Shown piece by piece: positions 12,640-23,363 of a stretch of DNA of 64,000 nt. Both the position numbers and the translations under genes were made by a program. The notes below the pieces were generated by a model. The model saw only the letters and a program-made list of their open reading frames with translations. It was not told where the DNA came from and searched no databases. This stretch comes from Erigeron canadensis (taxonomy: Eukaryota > Streptophyta > Magnoliopsida > Asterales > Asteraceae). The stretch covers positions 38,810,055 through 38,874,054 of the forward strand of contig NC_057762.1 of NCBI RefSeq assembly GCF_010389155.1, read 5' to 3'. Within the stretch, counting starts at the first letter, position 1. Each line of letters begins with the position of its first letter.

Positions 12640-15000
12640 TCGTTGTATATGAACTATATAATGCAAAATGCACTTGAATCAACATATGGTCATAACTAAA
12701 AGTTTATGAACCATGATTTTGTTATTATTGTTTGGCATGACCGGTTAGACCATCCCGAGTCATTATGATGCAAAAGAGAATCCGTAGATTCTTCAAAATA
12801 ATGAGTTCATAAGCTCTCAGAAAATATCAATTATTCACCAATCGTGAGCCAAGTGGGGACGAATTCCCTTATATATATATAAAGGTGATACAAAAGGATG
12901 TATGTGGCCTATACATCTAATATACCATTTAGTTATTCAAAAGCGATGCATCGTCTAAATGGTCATATATCATGAATAGCGCAACATGAAGTTTGCGTCA
13001 AAAGTGGCTTAGCTAATACGATTGCGAGTATTCGTAAATGGTGGTGAATCTTAAAGCGCTTATTAAGCGTCTATTGCAAATTAAATGATTATGGGAGCAA
13101 AACTCTGAATTATATGTTTGGGCAAAGTCATTATACATTATGTTCTTGCATCATGCCAACAAAATAAAATAGCTCCTCCCTGTTATTTTGGATATGATAT
13201 ATATTCTATAACAATGCAAAAAGATGTATCTGAAAAGAGGAATATATTCAAGGGGAGAGATCAAACAATTTATAGTGATTATTGTGTGAGCTTACTAACA
13301 TGAACATAAGGTCCATATGGTGATTGATTCACTTGAGTTTGGCAACTGACTTACACGCTCACTAAATCAAATAAAGCCATATACACTGATTTCAATGCTC
13401 CAAATTGATCGTATCTCAAAATGATGACTTATATGAGTCTATGGCAAGCTCACAAAAGGATATCGATTCCAAATAAAAAGCCTCGGGAAAAAAAAGGAGC
13501 AATAAATGTGATGGTCATGTCGAGGTAAAAAGACCTAAACATGTGTCTTAAAGAGACAATAGACATGATGGTTCATAAAGAACCGATAATACTTGAATAA
13601 TGAAGAGATCTCTTACAAACATATATCATGTCAAGTATTGCATTGAATCAAAAGCATGGAATCGAAATGAGATTGATGTCGAAAACAATTATGTATACTA
13701 TATGGCGCTAAATATTATGCGTGCAAATTTTAAGAGCATATATGCTATGAGGTGCAAAAATTGAGATACGTTGGCTAAAAATAACAAGATGAATAATGCT
13801 ACCGAATATTTAAAGCCTCTTATCGTGCACGAAATTATGGACATGAAATCCATGCATAAGAATGTGTAGCATACTTTATATAAATCGGTCTTTGTGCTAT
13901 AGCGAAATGAGAAATTGATATATTGACGTATATGGTGCAAATGATGCTACAATAGATTTTCGCAAAGACCTAATGTACTTCTCCCATGGTTGATCATATT
14001 ATCGGTAGATTTGAATACCGCAATATACAAATAGCTATTTGTATCTCCTTGCCATCATTAGAGCCCGAAAATGGCTTAAAGTTTTACATAGATATAAAAT
14101 GCTTGGAGCATGAATCATAATTATGATGATCAACATATGTATGAATGGTTCTAATGAACAATATTGGTTTTGAGATTATAATGTTATTATATGGCCAAAC
14201 AAGATATGTGTATGGCACAATTGCCCACATGTTATATCATCAATTGAGAGGCATAATTTTCCAAGTTGGATATCCAAGGGGGATTAATTCATATATAATT
14301 AAAGAATGGATGATCCAAATTCATATAATTGAATCTCATGAAAAGATGGATATAATACAACTTAGTGTTGTATAATCTCAAAAAATCGAGCATAAATTAA
14401 ATGAGACTATTGTCCATTTATGAAAGTATATTGACAAAATGTCAAAGAGTTTCAATATTGGAAATGCTTACTCATTAAGCTATTATCGGTTTTCGAACCG
14501 CAAATGGGATGTTGATGTATTTTATCAGTACTAACGATTATTGCATATCCCCGATATTACATCATTCTATAGATGTGTTAACAATAAATGACTCCGAATC
14601 AACAAGCTATCGGTGGATGAAACTGAAGACATACTTTGATGCATGAGATATGAGATTATTTGATCAAAAGAGTTCACTTGCGGTGATTGGATATGTTGAT
14701 GCTAGAAGCACAGTCATGAATAGTTTAGTTTTTCACAAGTGATGATATTACAAGATTTCCTGGAGATCAAGCACTCGTTAACAACTATATCATCTAGCTA
14801 TGAAGATGGTCATAGTCAAAGATCAATAATGAAGACACCCAAGAAGAATGCAACCTCAAGACTAGCAAGTAATGTTCAACATTATCATTTGAAGATAATG
14901 TGGTGTATATAGTTCAAGCTCAAACAATGATAGAGTCAATCTCGACATATGATCAACAGACGGTGACATATTCAATCTTCATCAAACCTGATCGAGCAAT
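12640..15000 (+). pseudogene. Degenerate copia pol remnants
   Basis: Scattered, frame-shifted matches to copia polyprotein: near 12738 a segment reading LFGMTG/WHDRLDHPESIMM corresponds to the GAG-pre-integrase region, near 12900 a piece reading DVCGLYI resembles the start of the integrase core, and near 14690-14790 pieces reading GYVDA and FPGDQAL correspond to the RNase H end of pol. At 15085-15150 the usual non-coding copia 3' sequence (CCACTGGGTTTTTTTTGG and AATGAGGCAAC) precedes the 3' LTR. Stops and frame changes occur every few dozen codons. I cannot reconstruct a frame and none is functional. Confidence 0.65.
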
Positions 15001-15206
15001 AATTTGGCAGATTATTGATTCATTTATACAAGATTGACATTCGATATTTTCAAAGACGGATATTCAAATGAGGAGGAGTATTATACGCGCTGCACTCTTT
15101 TTTCCTTCACCGAGTTTTTATCCCACTGGGTTTTTTTTGGTAAGGTTTTTAATGAGGCAACAAGTATCACATTGCGTATAATATATTGTGAATATCTAAG
15201 GGAGAG

Positions 15207-15359
15207 TATTATAATATTAAAAATAGATAGATATTCACTTTCATATTTATGTATTCTCTAGCCTATAAATACGAGACTTTGGTGGTAATACCTCACATAA
15301 TAAGAATAGCTCTTCTCCTCTCTCAATTCTTCTCTCATTCTTCTTTCCATCTTATAACG
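15207..15359 (+). repeat. Copia 3' LTR (153 bp)
   Basis: Same length as the 5' LTR and almost the same sequence, following a purine tract. The last base differs (AACG instead of AACA). TAAAA follows directly as target duplication. Confidence 0.9.
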
Positions 15360-15453
15360 TAAAACAAAATTTTAGAAAAACAACCCCTAAGTATATTTTA
15401 GGCTTTTAGCCTTTAAACTGGATTATTTAAAATAAATCACCGAGTGTTGAATA

Positions 15454-16239
15454 CAGTAGAACCTTTATAAATTAATACTCGATAAATTAATAACCTCGAT
15501 AAAACAAATAATATGTCGGTCCCAACTTGGGACCAGTACAAAATTGGACACCAATCAATAAACTAATAAGATAATAATTTTTTTGAAACCCCAAGGTAAA
15601 TATATAGGTCCCATCAAAATTATAAATTAATAATTTCTTAAATATTCTAAAATTTTAATATGGTTTAGTAAAAACTGAATCTATAGTCACTTTAAATCTA
15701 TATTGAATATATCTTTATATTTTTACATTGCATTTATGAGTTAAGACATTGTCGCAACAAAAAGTTGTTAGTTGTTTGCCGCTTGCAATGCTTCTTTCCG
15801 AGTGATCGATTTCAAAACTACTTATCATTCTCAACTAGATTTTGAACAGTATCCATCACAATTTCTTAAATACTTTGAACCTCACTAACATTCATTATTA
15901 TCACTAGGATAATCCTGCAACTCATTCACATCTATTTTGTGCTAGTAATACATACCGTAATCAAGCTCTCAAGTTCACGACTATCTTCTCCATAGTTTAC
16001 ATTGTTTAAATTACTTGAGCCGATTGAATTCATTAATCGAATTTTTATCGTGTCGAAAGCAATTTGCTTTGGACTCATGTTTCATTTAATGTGTGAATGT
16101 ACATTGAATATGAAAATTTTGAAAGTGATACATGAACCTCTTTAAATTAATAGTTCATTAATTTATCGATATAATAATATCTCGATAAATTAATAAAATA
16201 TCCCGGTCCCAACATTATTAATTTATAGAGGTTTTACTG
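15454..16239 (-). mobile_element. Emigrant/LEMI-like pogo (Tc1-mariner) deletion derivative
   Basis: The left end CAGTAGAACCTTTATAAATT and right end AATTTATAGAGGTTTTACTG match the terminal repeats of Arabidopsis Emigrant MITEs and their pogo-like source LEMI. TA flanks both ends (15452-15453, 16240-16241). A second inner pair (CTCGATAAATTAATA) also repeats in inverse. On the minus strand the interior gives MSPKQIAFDTIKIRLM and ELQDYPSDNNEC in broken frames, resembling the C-terminal tail of plant pogo transposases. That last point is inference. At 786 bp it is a non-autonomous deletion product that keeps a bit of the transposase 3' end. Confidence 0.8.
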
Positions 16240-16304
16240 TACGTCCAACTTTAGGTGTGGGAAAACTAGCACCGAGTGTTAAGAGTAATGATAGATATAT
16301 AGGG

Positions 16305-16489
16305 GTTAAGTATTATAAAACAAATATTAAAGTAAAATAAATAAGACAAGATCTAGACTTTTAGATCATGGTTAAATTGATGTACGAAGATTCACGAAGC
16401 AATTGATGCATGATGATTTTCATGATGCACGGTGATTTTCATGATGTTTTATTTATTTTACTTTAATACTTGTTTTATTTTACCTAAAA
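16305..16489. mobile_element. Small foldback element
   Basis: The left arm ATATTAAAGTAAAATAAATA (16324-16343) is the inverse of TATTTATTTTACTTTAATAC on the right (16450-16469), and pairing extends outward to TATAAAACAA and TTGTTTTATT. About 100 bp of loop contain repeated GATGATTTTCATGATG. Probably a small MITE; family unknown. Confidence 0.55.
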
Positions 16490-16828
16490 CTTATATAATA
16501 AATCATAACAAAAAGACCTAACATGTAAAACTTATATAAGTTTTACCACATGTTTTATAGCGTTTTTATCTTTCATAACTTTTTAACATTGAAACATCTT
16601 TTGATCCTTAAAAACTAATTAAGGCCCATCATTTCCCATCTACCATATAAATCTAACAATAATTTTCATATTGCTCCGTAAGTTTTACTCGGTGTCATTA
16701 TCAACTGTTTCATTAAATACTCAAAAGACTTTATATTACATGTTTTAATACGGAGTATCATTTAAACAGGTTCGAAGCAACTTATATCATAGAAAAATAA
16801 ATGTGTAGATTATAGACTAATATTAACG

Positions 16829-17066
16829 GGTAACAGTCTAGTGACTGCCAGCCGTCACTTTCCAGAGAGATCCTGTGTTTGAGTCTTCTCATAGGTAAAT
16901 TTGAGATAATTAGAGCATTATTAAGTGGTTGAAATTCACCTTGACACTAGCCTGACTGTAAGATACCTTGACACTAGCCTGGCTGTAAGATTACTGGGTA
17001 CCAAATTGAGTACTAAATGGTAAATGGAATCAGGGGATTCTCATCCAATTATCTTTTTTTTCTTGT
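16829..17066 (+). mobile_element. Possible tRNA-derived SINE
   Basis: A tRNA-like start (AACAGTCTAGTGACTG, then TGTGTTTGAGTC resembling a B box) is followed by unrelated sequence and a T-rich end at about 17054-17064. An internal 24-bp direct repeat (ACCTTGACACTAGCCTGnCTG) occurs twice at 16940-16985. The A box match is weak, so the call is tentative. Confidence 0.35.
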
Positions 17067-17399
17067 TGATTATAGACTAATATTTTTGGGAGAAATGCTT
17101 TTTTAGAACCACGAAAACTTTAAAATATGTATTACATTTGAAAAGTCATAAGTGAACAAATAATTTATTAAAAAATATAAAATTACATATAGCTTGATAC
17201 GTTGATATGTGAATAATATATGTAAACAAACTCATTTACATATTAACATATATATTAAAGTAGACGGATGTCTTCACGATACAGCGACGATAATGTTATG
17301 GGGGGCAACAACCTGTGGTGATAGCAGTGGTGACGACGTAGTTATTGATGCAAATGTGATTGAAATAAAAGAAAAGTTAGAAAGTTCATAAGTAGCCTA

Positions 17400-17725
17400 G
17401 CTGCACATTAATTGTATATAATAGAAATAGTATGCCACACTTTCCTGTTGATGGTGGGTGAAAAAGAGGAATCTGGACTTGCCCCTTGGGCAGGACATCC
17501 CGATCAACACCGAACAATGGCGTTGCTTGGCGCTCGATTTTATAGGCCTCAGATGAAAGCGGAAAAGAAGCGACTTGAACACATCCTTCAGCGGGAAGCC
17601 CGATGGAATACTTTCACACCTTAAGAAGGAGTCCCGCAAAGAGAAGAGGTTGTTTCGCTTCCTAAGAATCATTCCCCTAAACCTAAACTTGCTCACTACC
17701 CTTACTGAGACGGCTAACAACCATC
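17400..17725. other. GC-richer insert, possible organellar DNA
   Basis: This 320-bp block is close to 50% GC, unlike the surrounding 25-35% GC. Its texture (AAGAAGGAGTCCCGCAAAG, CCCTTGGGCAGGACATCCCG) resembles plant mitochondrial intergenic DNA. Open frames occur on both strands without protein similarity that I recognise. A mitochondrial insertion (NUMT) is an inference from composition only. Confidence 0.35.
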
Positions 17726-17928
17726 TTAAAGTGAGATTTGAATTAAGTTTCTCTATAATGTAATTATATTAAGTGTTGAAAAATAAATATTATAATGTAT
17801 TGTATTAAAAACATTTTTAGGTATATGAGTTAATTATAGAAAGAAAGTTTTTACAAAAAAAAAGAGACATTTTTGGTATTTTAAAGATAGAAAGTTGAAA
17901 AAAGAAAAAGAGTTTGCATTATATAATA

Positions 17929-18184
17929 CTCCCTCCGTCTCACTAAATGTGTCCACTTTAATATTTTCAAAGTCAATTTTTTACAACTTTGACCTTGAAT
18001 ATCTTTGTTTGTGTTGTATAATACTTGATGAAAATTATATGAACTAATTAAGTTTTACATATGTTTACATCTGTATAATTCTCATCGAGTATTATATAAA
18101 ACAATCAACAATATTCAAAGTCAAAGTTGTAAAAAATTGACTTTGAAAACTTAAAAGTGAACACATTTGATGGGACGGAAGGAG
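17929..18184. mobile_element. Stowaway MITE
   Basis: CTCCCTCCGTCTCACTAAA at the left and GGGACGGAAGGAG at the right form the classical Stowaway terminal inverted repeat, with TA on both outer sides (17927-17928 and 18185-18186). The interior continues the inverted symmetry (TCAAAGTCAATTTTTTACAA and its inverse). The length of 256 bp is typical. Confidence 0.95.
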
Positions 18185-18290
18185 TAGTAAAGATAAAGAT
18201 ATGTATTTCTTTAAAAAAATAATAATAATTCTTTCATAGTAGTTTTAGTATGCTTACATGTGAATGATGTCATTCACGTGTGATATATTA

Positions 18291-18647
18291 GGGCCAATTG
18301 TGTAGTTGGCAAGTTTTATCGGAAAAAAAGATCGGCTAACATCGGCTCTTTGGCAAGGCTATAGCACATGCATCGGCTAGTATCGACAAGTTACATCGGC
18401 TAGTTTTGGCCGATGCTAGTGAACGTTGGGCAAGTGCCACGTGGCCATTTTGGCAGAAAAGTGAACGTTGGAACCGATATGCCGAATTGCCGATTGCATC
18501 CTACAAATTGCCGACTACACCTTCATATTTGGCTCTTTTTGGCAATGTTTTGGCAAGTTTTTGTATAGCCACATGGCATGTTCCTATTGACTCATTTTTT
18601 GCCAAAAGTTACCAATTTACCAAAGTTGCCGACTACACCTTTAACCC
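18291..18647. mobile_element. PIF/Harbinger-type MITE with TTA target
   Basis: The left end GGGCCAATTGTGTAGTTGGC and the right end read in reverse (GGGTTAAAGGTGTAGTCGGC) are imperfect inverted repeats. TTA sits directly outside both ends (18288-18290 and 18648-18650). The interior is full of short TTGGCAAG, ATCGGCTA and GCCGA words in both orientations. The frame at 18406-18723 crosses the element border and is not a gene. Confidence 0.65.
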
Positions 18648-18650
18648 TTA

Positions 18651-19385
18651 TATAACTATAAGTTATCATGAAGTTGCAAAAAATGGTTATAATAAGTATA
18701 TTTATAATAAGTTATTAACATGAAGATTTCAAAATTTTGAGTTTTTCGATCATAAATCACAAGGCTATCTGCTGTCATCCACTGTGCATATAAGTTCTGA
18801 TTTAAATGTGATTGTAAAATATTAGGTAAATCCAAGACTCTAACTAACATATACTATATTCATCATTACTGTTTATTACAGTATAATTTAGCTTTCTTTA
18901 TCAGTTTTTAACCACAATTTATTTTATACACACGAATCTTATATGAAACATATTCGAATTTTCTTATAATACAATTTATATAACTACCGTACATAATATC
19001 AATATTAGGAATAATATAAAAACATATCGATAAAAAAACTATGTGCAATTCAGCTACGGGGATCACTGAAGCAGGTATATCACGGGCTAAATTAACTTGT
19101 CAGAATTGCCATTTTTTGTTTGGTGGGTCCGCTGAGGACAGGACCCCTTCTTTGTTTCCTTGCTAGTTTGTAACCCACGTTATACTAAATTACTAACGTA
19201 CTTGACCATTATATAGATGGTTGCAGTAATAGTGTTCGACTCGTAAATCTCGACTCGACTCGAAATTTGATTTTTTGACTCGTGACTCAAAATGTAACTC
19301 GAATTGTAAGAGTCAGGATATTTGAAAATATATATTTTTATAATTACGCGCAAGTATTTATTGTAGATATATTGTAATGTATTAA
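18651..19385. other. Intergenic DNA with a hAT end fragment
   Basis: AT-rich, without gene. At 19228-19320 repeated GACTCG words (CTCGACTCGACTCG, GACTCGTGACTC) look like the subterminal repeats of one end of a hAT element; the rest is missing or cut off by the next element. Confidence 0.45.
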
Positions 19386-21629
19386 TGTAACACCCCGAGC
19401 TAGGCTCGAAATACTATTGAAAAGATATAGCGTATGCATGAGATTATCGTAAAACATGAACTATATAAAATAGAGGGGATTCGGTGAACCCAACATCAAC
19501 AAACAAGTACATAATGCATAAAGCAAAAATACGGGCAAATGAATCCTGGATCCATGTAAGTCCAAGCCCAAACTCTAGCACAAGCATCAATCAACCGACA
19601 CATCTTGGATTCTCTTGAAATACCTGAAAAGTGTACTAAACAAAGTCAACACTAGGTTGGTGAGTTCGTAGGAGCAAATGACTGGAATCTAATGCCAAAG
19701 CCATTCACAATATGAACAAAGATAATGAACAAGGAACACACTTACAATAAGTCCTTAAAAGGCACAAGTATTCAATTTAGATTGGCTCGTAGCGCAACCT
19801 AGACCCACACGTATCCATTGCACAAACTATACCATAGCTAGAACACGTGTAATGCACGAGAACACAAAATGTTAACATCGACAAGTATCCATTAAGTTCT
19901 AAATGTCAAACAAGTTCGTCAATGTCCCTCAATTGTTCTCATGTCATTCAATTCTCATTAAGTACATACAGTACCCGTTTATTGCACTTGCACACATTGC
20001 GCCTCAATTGTCCACCCTCCATCAAACTCCACCAAACACAATGCACATACATTTCATACGACTTTACATTTAAGGAATCATAGATATTTGTATACAAGGT
20101 CACCCGCAGCCTTCCCACCACATCTGCAACTCATTAAATGTATCATCGTCTTTCATGTATGTACAACTATCTTAATCGTAAATAAATCAATCATACTCAA
20201 ACAATCCATAATCAATCAATGTCCATCAATGACCCTCACATATGTACTCACATAAAGAACTACGCAAGGTATTTAAAATACGCATAGTAAACAAGAACAA
20301 GTAATAATGATATCAATAAGTGTCTAACAAGTTCTATAATGCCAAACATGTCTATCAATGTCCCTCAATTGCACGTAATGTACTTCATTGTACTCAATTG
20401 CACGTAATGTACCTCATTGTACTCAATTGCACGTAATGTACCCCATTGTACTCAATTGCATGTAATGTACCTCATTGTACTCAATTGCACGTAATGTACC
20501 TCATTGTACTCAATTGCACGTAATGTACCTCATTGTACTCAATTGCACGTAATATACCTCATTGTACTCAATTGCACGTAAGTTGTTCATTCATGACCAT
20601 CAATGTCCACCCAGAAACAAAACACCATGTGTATATACTTCGTACGATACTACTTTTGAAAGGCCTTTGATGCTTATATATAGGGTCACCCGCAGCCTTC
20701 CCACCACATCTCCAACCTTTTGGAGGTATTACCGTCTTCCATATATACACAACTAACCTAATAATCAACCAAACATGCACATACAATAATCATATAACAA
20801 CCACGTATTTACACGTCAACAAATTCATCAATCAAACAATGTCATCACTCAAGACACTCAAGCATATGCACAATCAAATTATGTCATCATCAAGGAAATC
20901 AAACGTATGCACAATTGAACTATGTCATCAATGAAGGCAAACACATAATTGCACAAACAAACAAGTTAACACACAAAGGTTGTATACTTTTCAGCCCTAA
21001 TCTCAACCGAGTAGAGAGCTACGAACTCACCTTGGCTTCCAAGCAAAGCGCCAAGTTAATATCGAGCCATAATGTCCAACAACCGCCACGTGTCCACAAC
21101 CTAACAATGTACATCACAATACAATCAAGTCCAACTCTAAAGACCCTAAACAAGTCGGCCTATCAAGTTTAAGTCGAGTCACAAACTCACTAGCGCTTAA
21201 ACAACCTTCTCGAGTATAAACAAGACAATTTGATTCGACATTTTTAGAAATGGACAAGGTTTCAGACCAAAAGGGCTATACCATGAGAAATTAGACCCTC
21301 TCACAATTCCAACGATAGGTCATATGACTCGATTGGGCTTACGGATCAAAAGTTATGTATGTTTGAAAACTGACGTGCAAAGCAGGCCAAAACTCGCTGC
21401 GAGACCTCGCGGCATGAGGTGTTGGCACGAGAAAACTTCTGATCGAGGGACACCAAAAATTGCAGCGCGAGTCTAGTTCCTAGCGGCGCGGTTGGGTGAA
21501 ATTCTGCAGCCAAACACGAACCAAAACGCTCCAAAACCTCATTTTTGACCCAAGGATCGATCTAGGAAGGTTGAAGACATGTTTTGAAGCACCAATTAAC
21601 ATCATTTGACATAAACCAACATAACCCAC
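19386..21629. mobile_element. Gypsy-like LTR fragment interrupted by Athila
   Basis: Starts TGTAACACCCCGAGCTAGGC, a common start of plant Ty3 LTRs, and has no coding frame over 2.2 kb. GTCACCCGCAGCCTTCCCAC occurs twice (20099 and 20683), so a stretch of about 580 bp containing the minisatellite is flanked by homologous sequence. GC-rich text near 21380-21480 (CTGCGAGACCTCGCGGCATG) is LTR-like. The Athila element begins exactly at 21630. I identify it as LTR sequence by style and lack of genes, not by a matching second LTR. Confidence 0.4.
20364..20581 (+). repeat. 29-bp minisatellite, about 7.5 copies
   Basis: The unit CTCAATTGCACGTAATGTAC plus CTCATTGTA begins at 20364, 20393, 20422, 20451, 20480, 20509 and 20538, with a partial eighth at 20567. 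Copies differ by one or two bases only. Confidence 0.95.
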
Positions 21630-23187
21630 TGATGTGACTAATTTATACCCATTACCCACATCATTATTGGCCATTTTACTATATGTTTTAAGTCGTTTTT
21701 GTATGCATTTGGCGCGTTTATGGTGTTTGTTAGTGTTTACAGGCTCTAAACAGGATACGCGTTCATTTGGTACATTTTTGGATGATTATTGGCCCGGAAG
21801 TGCAATATGATGTTGAGAGTTGAATTGAGTGGAAGAGACGGCAGAGTTTGACGAGTAATCGAGATCGAAAGAAGAGGCTCTGTACAAGTGTTCACTGCGC
21901 CACAGTGGGGATGCACTAGCCCACTGTGACGTAGCCCAGATCCACGGAGTTTAATGGGATTTGCCCCACTGCGCCGCAGTGGTGGTCACACGAACCACTG
22001 CGCTGCAGTCAGCCGAAGTCAAAGTCAAACAATACCTCACTGCGCCGCAGTGAGGGAAGTCTCAACCCCACTGTGCCGCAGTGGGTGCACGGGAGAATCA
22101 GACTTGCCTTGTTTTTGCATCAGATTTTGGAGGAGTATAAATAGAAAACCCTAGGTCGAAAATTGGCTATCAAAAATCTTTCTAGGAGCTGTTCTACAAG
22201 GGTTCTTCTTCCTCCAATCAAGATTATTTTTTAGGCGGATTCGTTGAAGATTCACGGGCACCCATCTAGATCGTATCTACTTATTGTCTTGCAATTTATT
22301 TTCTTCAAACGATTGGTACATCATGTTTCTCTTCTATTTTATTTATTATTGTGAATTGATCATGAGTGGCTAAATGTTTAATCATCCACCTTGATGAAAC
22401 TAGACGGATAATGTGATTGCAATATTTTTAATTCAAAAGGGTTTATTTAATTATCGTTGTTCTGTGATCTTGATGATGTTAACTCTTTTCATTAATTAAT
22501 TTTGATATTGGTTGCATATGATTCTTCGTTGGTGGTACCAGTTGAATGTGTATGTGATTTTAAAACGGTTACTTGTTTATAAGTAATTATCACTAGTTCA
22601 TGGTATGATAGTGAATATCATTTTAAGAAAAGATTAATTTTGTCAACGTGATTGATATCGGTTGGTGGTACCACGCTATTGTCACATAGGTTCAATTGAT
22701 AATTTGATAGTCAATAAAACTGATTGTTAGAAGAATTGTCTTAGTTTTGGTGGTACCGGCTTGGGTAATTCGACTAGCAGTTAGGTGATTCGATAATTTG
22801 TTCACGGTTGGTGGTACCACGTGAGTATCTTAATCTTGTCACGATTATCTTTAAACTCTAGAGAAATTGTTCTTAATTAAATGCAATCACATTTGAAGTT
22901 GAGGGAAATTAAGGTGGATGACTTTTAATTATATTGTTTGAAATCTTTCTCAGTTTATGCAATTATTTTGCAAACCCATTTACTTTATTTGTCAAGAGGA
23001 TTTTCGAAGCAACACCCGTTTTCCAAACCATTTCATAAACAACTAATCATTTCCAATCCCTGAGAACGAACTCAGACTTATCTCTTAACTATATTACAAA
23101 CGATCGGGTCCACTGCCCGTGAGTGCGTAGTAGTGAGTTTTTAGGTAGTTTTAGTTTTATAAATTTAAAGCTCGATTCTGCACATCA
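21630..23187 (+). repeat. Athila 5' LTR (1558 bp)
   Basis: Begins TGATGTGACTAATTTATACC and ends GATTCTGCACATCA, so the tips TGATGTG and CACATCA are inverted repeats as expected. It contains six GC-rich palindromes (21893-22083), a TATA box at 22136 and four GGTGGTACC words. The border to the primer binding site is six bases. Confidence 0.8.
22136..22143 (+). promoter_or_regulatory. TATA box of the Athila LTR
   Basis: TATAAATA followed by GAAAACCCTAG about 25-30 bases before the presumed transcript start, just downstream of the palindrome cluster. Position within the LTR fits a U3/R promoter. Confidence 0.65.
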
Positions 23188-23193
23188 AGTTTT

Positions 23194-23211
23194 TGGCGCC
23201 GCTGCCGGGGA
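23194..23211 (+). other. Primer binding site, tRNA-Asp type
   Basis: TGGCGCCGCTGCCGGGGA sits six bases after the LTR end. A TGGCGCCGTTGCCGGGGA-like site, complementary to the 3' end of tRNA-Asp, is characteristic of Athila elements. Confidence 0.8.
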
Positions 23212-23363
23212 TTGTGTGCCGATTTAGTTGTGAATTTAGTGGTTTGATCCTTCCTCACGCGTGAGGAAGTTATTTGCTTTATTAGTTTAGATTTGTTTAC
23301 TTGAATTATCATAGGTGCATTTGACGTGTGGTGTTAGTTGTGTTTTGCAGGAGTCTTTAATAG

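Larger units (their letters stand above)
8935..15364 (+). mobile_element. Ty1/copia-like LTR retrotransposon, complete ends, eroded interior
   Basis: Two 153-bp LTRs (8940-9092 and 15207-15359) are about 95% identical by eye and are flanked by the 5-bp target duplication TAAAA (8935-8939 and 15360-15364). A GTTATCAGTACGA segment directly after the 5' LTR resembles a degenerate initiator-Met-type primer binding site. AAGGGAGAG just before the 3' LTR is the polypurine tract. The 6.1-kb interior has only short open frames, but fragments of copia integrase, RT and RNase H are visible. The whole element is 6420 bp. The element transposed as a unit, but this copy encodes nothing functional. Confidence 0.9.

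Noticed and set aside
17397..17720. 107-residue minus-strand frame with few stops
   Set aside because: The block is open on several frames because of its base composition. The protein has no recognisable domain and no supporting promoter or intron structure.
20364..20581. Possible CRISPR-like array
   Set aside because: It is a direct 29-bp tandem repeat without spacers, in a plant LTR fragment.
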